In this document: positions 6,569 through 6,847 of the stretch, one piece after another
Layout of the letters: the number at the start of each line of letters is the position of its first letter
Numbering within the stretch: position 1 is the stretch's first letter
Assembly (NCBI GenBank): GCA_937888895.1
Contig: CALASV010000420.1
Coordinates: forward strand, 1 to 6,847
Direction: 5' to 3'
DNA from: an uncultured Clostridia bacterium
Lineage (GTDB): Bacteria; Bacillota; Clostridia; Lachnospirales; Lachnospiraceae
Length of the DNA: 6,847 nt
Program-made: the position numbers and the translations under genes
The notes under the pieces: generated by a model
Databases searched by the model: none
Told to the model about the DNA's origin: nothing
What the model saw: the letters and a program-made list of their open reading frames with translations, nothing else

Positions 6569-6569
6569 A
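6562..6569 (+). repeat. Direct repeat GGAACATA, right copy at RIT boundary
   Basis: Second copy of the boundary repeat. It directly follows an ATATCGGCATTA arm (6550-6561) and is followed by the resumed transposase codons starting GAG (6570). Confidence 0.85.
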
Positions 6570-6779
6570 GAGGTAAGCTATTATGAACAGAAAAAGTTTT
6601 GGTCGTTCGAACGATATATGCTTCGTAGTCGCATTGGCATAGAACGAATATTAAATCTTATTACGATTTTGTATAGTGCTATGAAACTACTTCCTTATTT
6701 AGAGAACGATTTTTCAGAGTATCAAACAGAAAGTGCACAAGAATTTCGTTGGTATTTAAGTAAACAGATTCGAGAATAA
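6570..6779 (+). pseudogene. IS4-superfamily transposase, 3' part
   Basis: The last 70 codons of the interrupted transposase, beginning EVSYYEQKKFWSFERYM and ending at TAA 6777-6779. It supplies the catalytic Glu and the Lys of the YREK signature. It has no start of its own with a ribosome binding site: the first ATG (6583) is in another frame. It is in frame with 3019-3081 after removal of the RIT element. The remaining 68 bases (6780-6847) hold no gene; an imperfect 6-bp stem (6793-6798 with 6809-6814) is the only structure seen. Confidence 0.88.
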
Positions 6780-6847
6780 TTAATTATCGAGCGTTTCGTA
6801 AAAACTCTCGAAACCCAAATAAAATCAAGTTCGATTCGACAGCTATT

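Larger units (their letters stand above)
3082..6569 (+). mobile_element. RIT (recombinase in trio) element, 3,488 bp, inserted in an IS transposase
   Basis: An element of three consecutive overlapping tyrosine recombinase genes bounded by 35-bp perfect inverted repeats (3099-3133 and 6534-6568) and an 8-bp direct repeat GGAACATA (3074-3081 and 6562-6569). Because of that repeat the limits could equally be 3074-6561. Excising 3,488 bp restores the transposase reading frame, which proves insertion and fixes the size. The recombinase order, lengths (422, 316 and about 348 residues), overlapping gene ends and long terminal repeats are those described for RIT elements. There is no cargo gene: almost all of the interior is recombinase. 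It looks intact, since all three frames are open and both ends match perfectly. Confidence 0.88.
2063..6779 (+). mobile_element. IS4-superfamily insertion sequence split by a nested RIT element
   Basis: Coding span of an IS whose transposase lies in two pieces, 2063-3081 and 6570-6779, around a 3.5-kb insertion. Only the coding limits are given: I could not find terminal inverted repeats for the IS. The left end is somewhere in 1861-2016, and the right end may lie beyond base 6847. Confidence 0.7.

Noticed and set aside
3082..6569. Tn554-type transposon (TnpA, TnpB, TnpC)
   Set aside because: Tn554 has two recombinases, one of them about 630 residues, plus a small unrelated TnpC, and lacks terminal inverted repeats; here there are three recombinases of 316-422 residues and perfect 35-bp inverted repeats.
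6793..6814. Terminator after the transposase 3' part
   Set aside because: GTTTCG/CGAAAC stem is only 6 bp with a 10-base loop and no T run.
1930..6847. Terminal inverted repeats of the IS
   Set aside because: I compared the left spacer with the reverse complement of the last 70 bases and saw only chance matches such as AATA and AGCT; the right end may be beyond the window.

Overview
The window is AT-rich DNA with strong AAGGAGG-type ribosome binding sites. Its proteins look most like those of low-GC Firmicutes, probably a Clostridia/Lachnospiraceae-type gut bacterium; this is inferred from composition and protein style, not from a search. All genes are on the + strand. The window shows nested mobile DNA: a three-recombinase element inserted into an IS transposase gene, next to a small export/biosynthesis-type gene pair.

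Layout. (1) Bases 1-1860 hold the C-terminal part of an ABC exporter (end of the membrane domain plus the full ATPase domain). Thirteen bases later comes a very AT-rich gene for a 343-residue protein that resembles the papain-like BtrH_N/C39-like proteins of peptide and natural-product clusters. (2) Bases 1861-2062 are a gene-free spacer holding a probable IS promoter. (3) Bases 2063-3081 and 6570-6779 are the two halves of one IS4-superfamily (YREK-type DDE) transposase gene. (4) Bases 3082-6569 are a 3,488-bp insertion carrying three overlapping tyrosine recombinase genes. Their order, sizes and overlaps, and the long terminal inverted repeats, match 'recombinase in trio' (RIT) elements: RitA (422 aa), RitB (316 aa) and RitC (about 348 aa).

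Removing the insertion and one copy of the 8-bp direct repeat GGAACATA rejoins the transposase reading frame through the YREK motif. The insertion lies between the codons for the Arg and the catalytic Glu of that motif. The transposase also carries a separate -1 frame discontinuity near base 3019. It lies exactly at an in-phase T-TTA-AAC heptamer, so it is either a one-base deletion or a programmed frameshift site.

The RIT ends are highly organised. A 12-bp arm motif, TAATRCCGATAT, recurs about eight times. Two copies flank a 6-bp spacer as a perfect 12-6-12 tyrosine-recombinase-like core site at the left end. Joining the two element ends at the GGAACA repeats would build a second 12-6-12 core in inverted orientation beside it, giving a predicted circle junction that is one large near-perfect palindrome. 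The three recombinases probably act together on these sites, but how the work is divided among them cannot be read from sequence.
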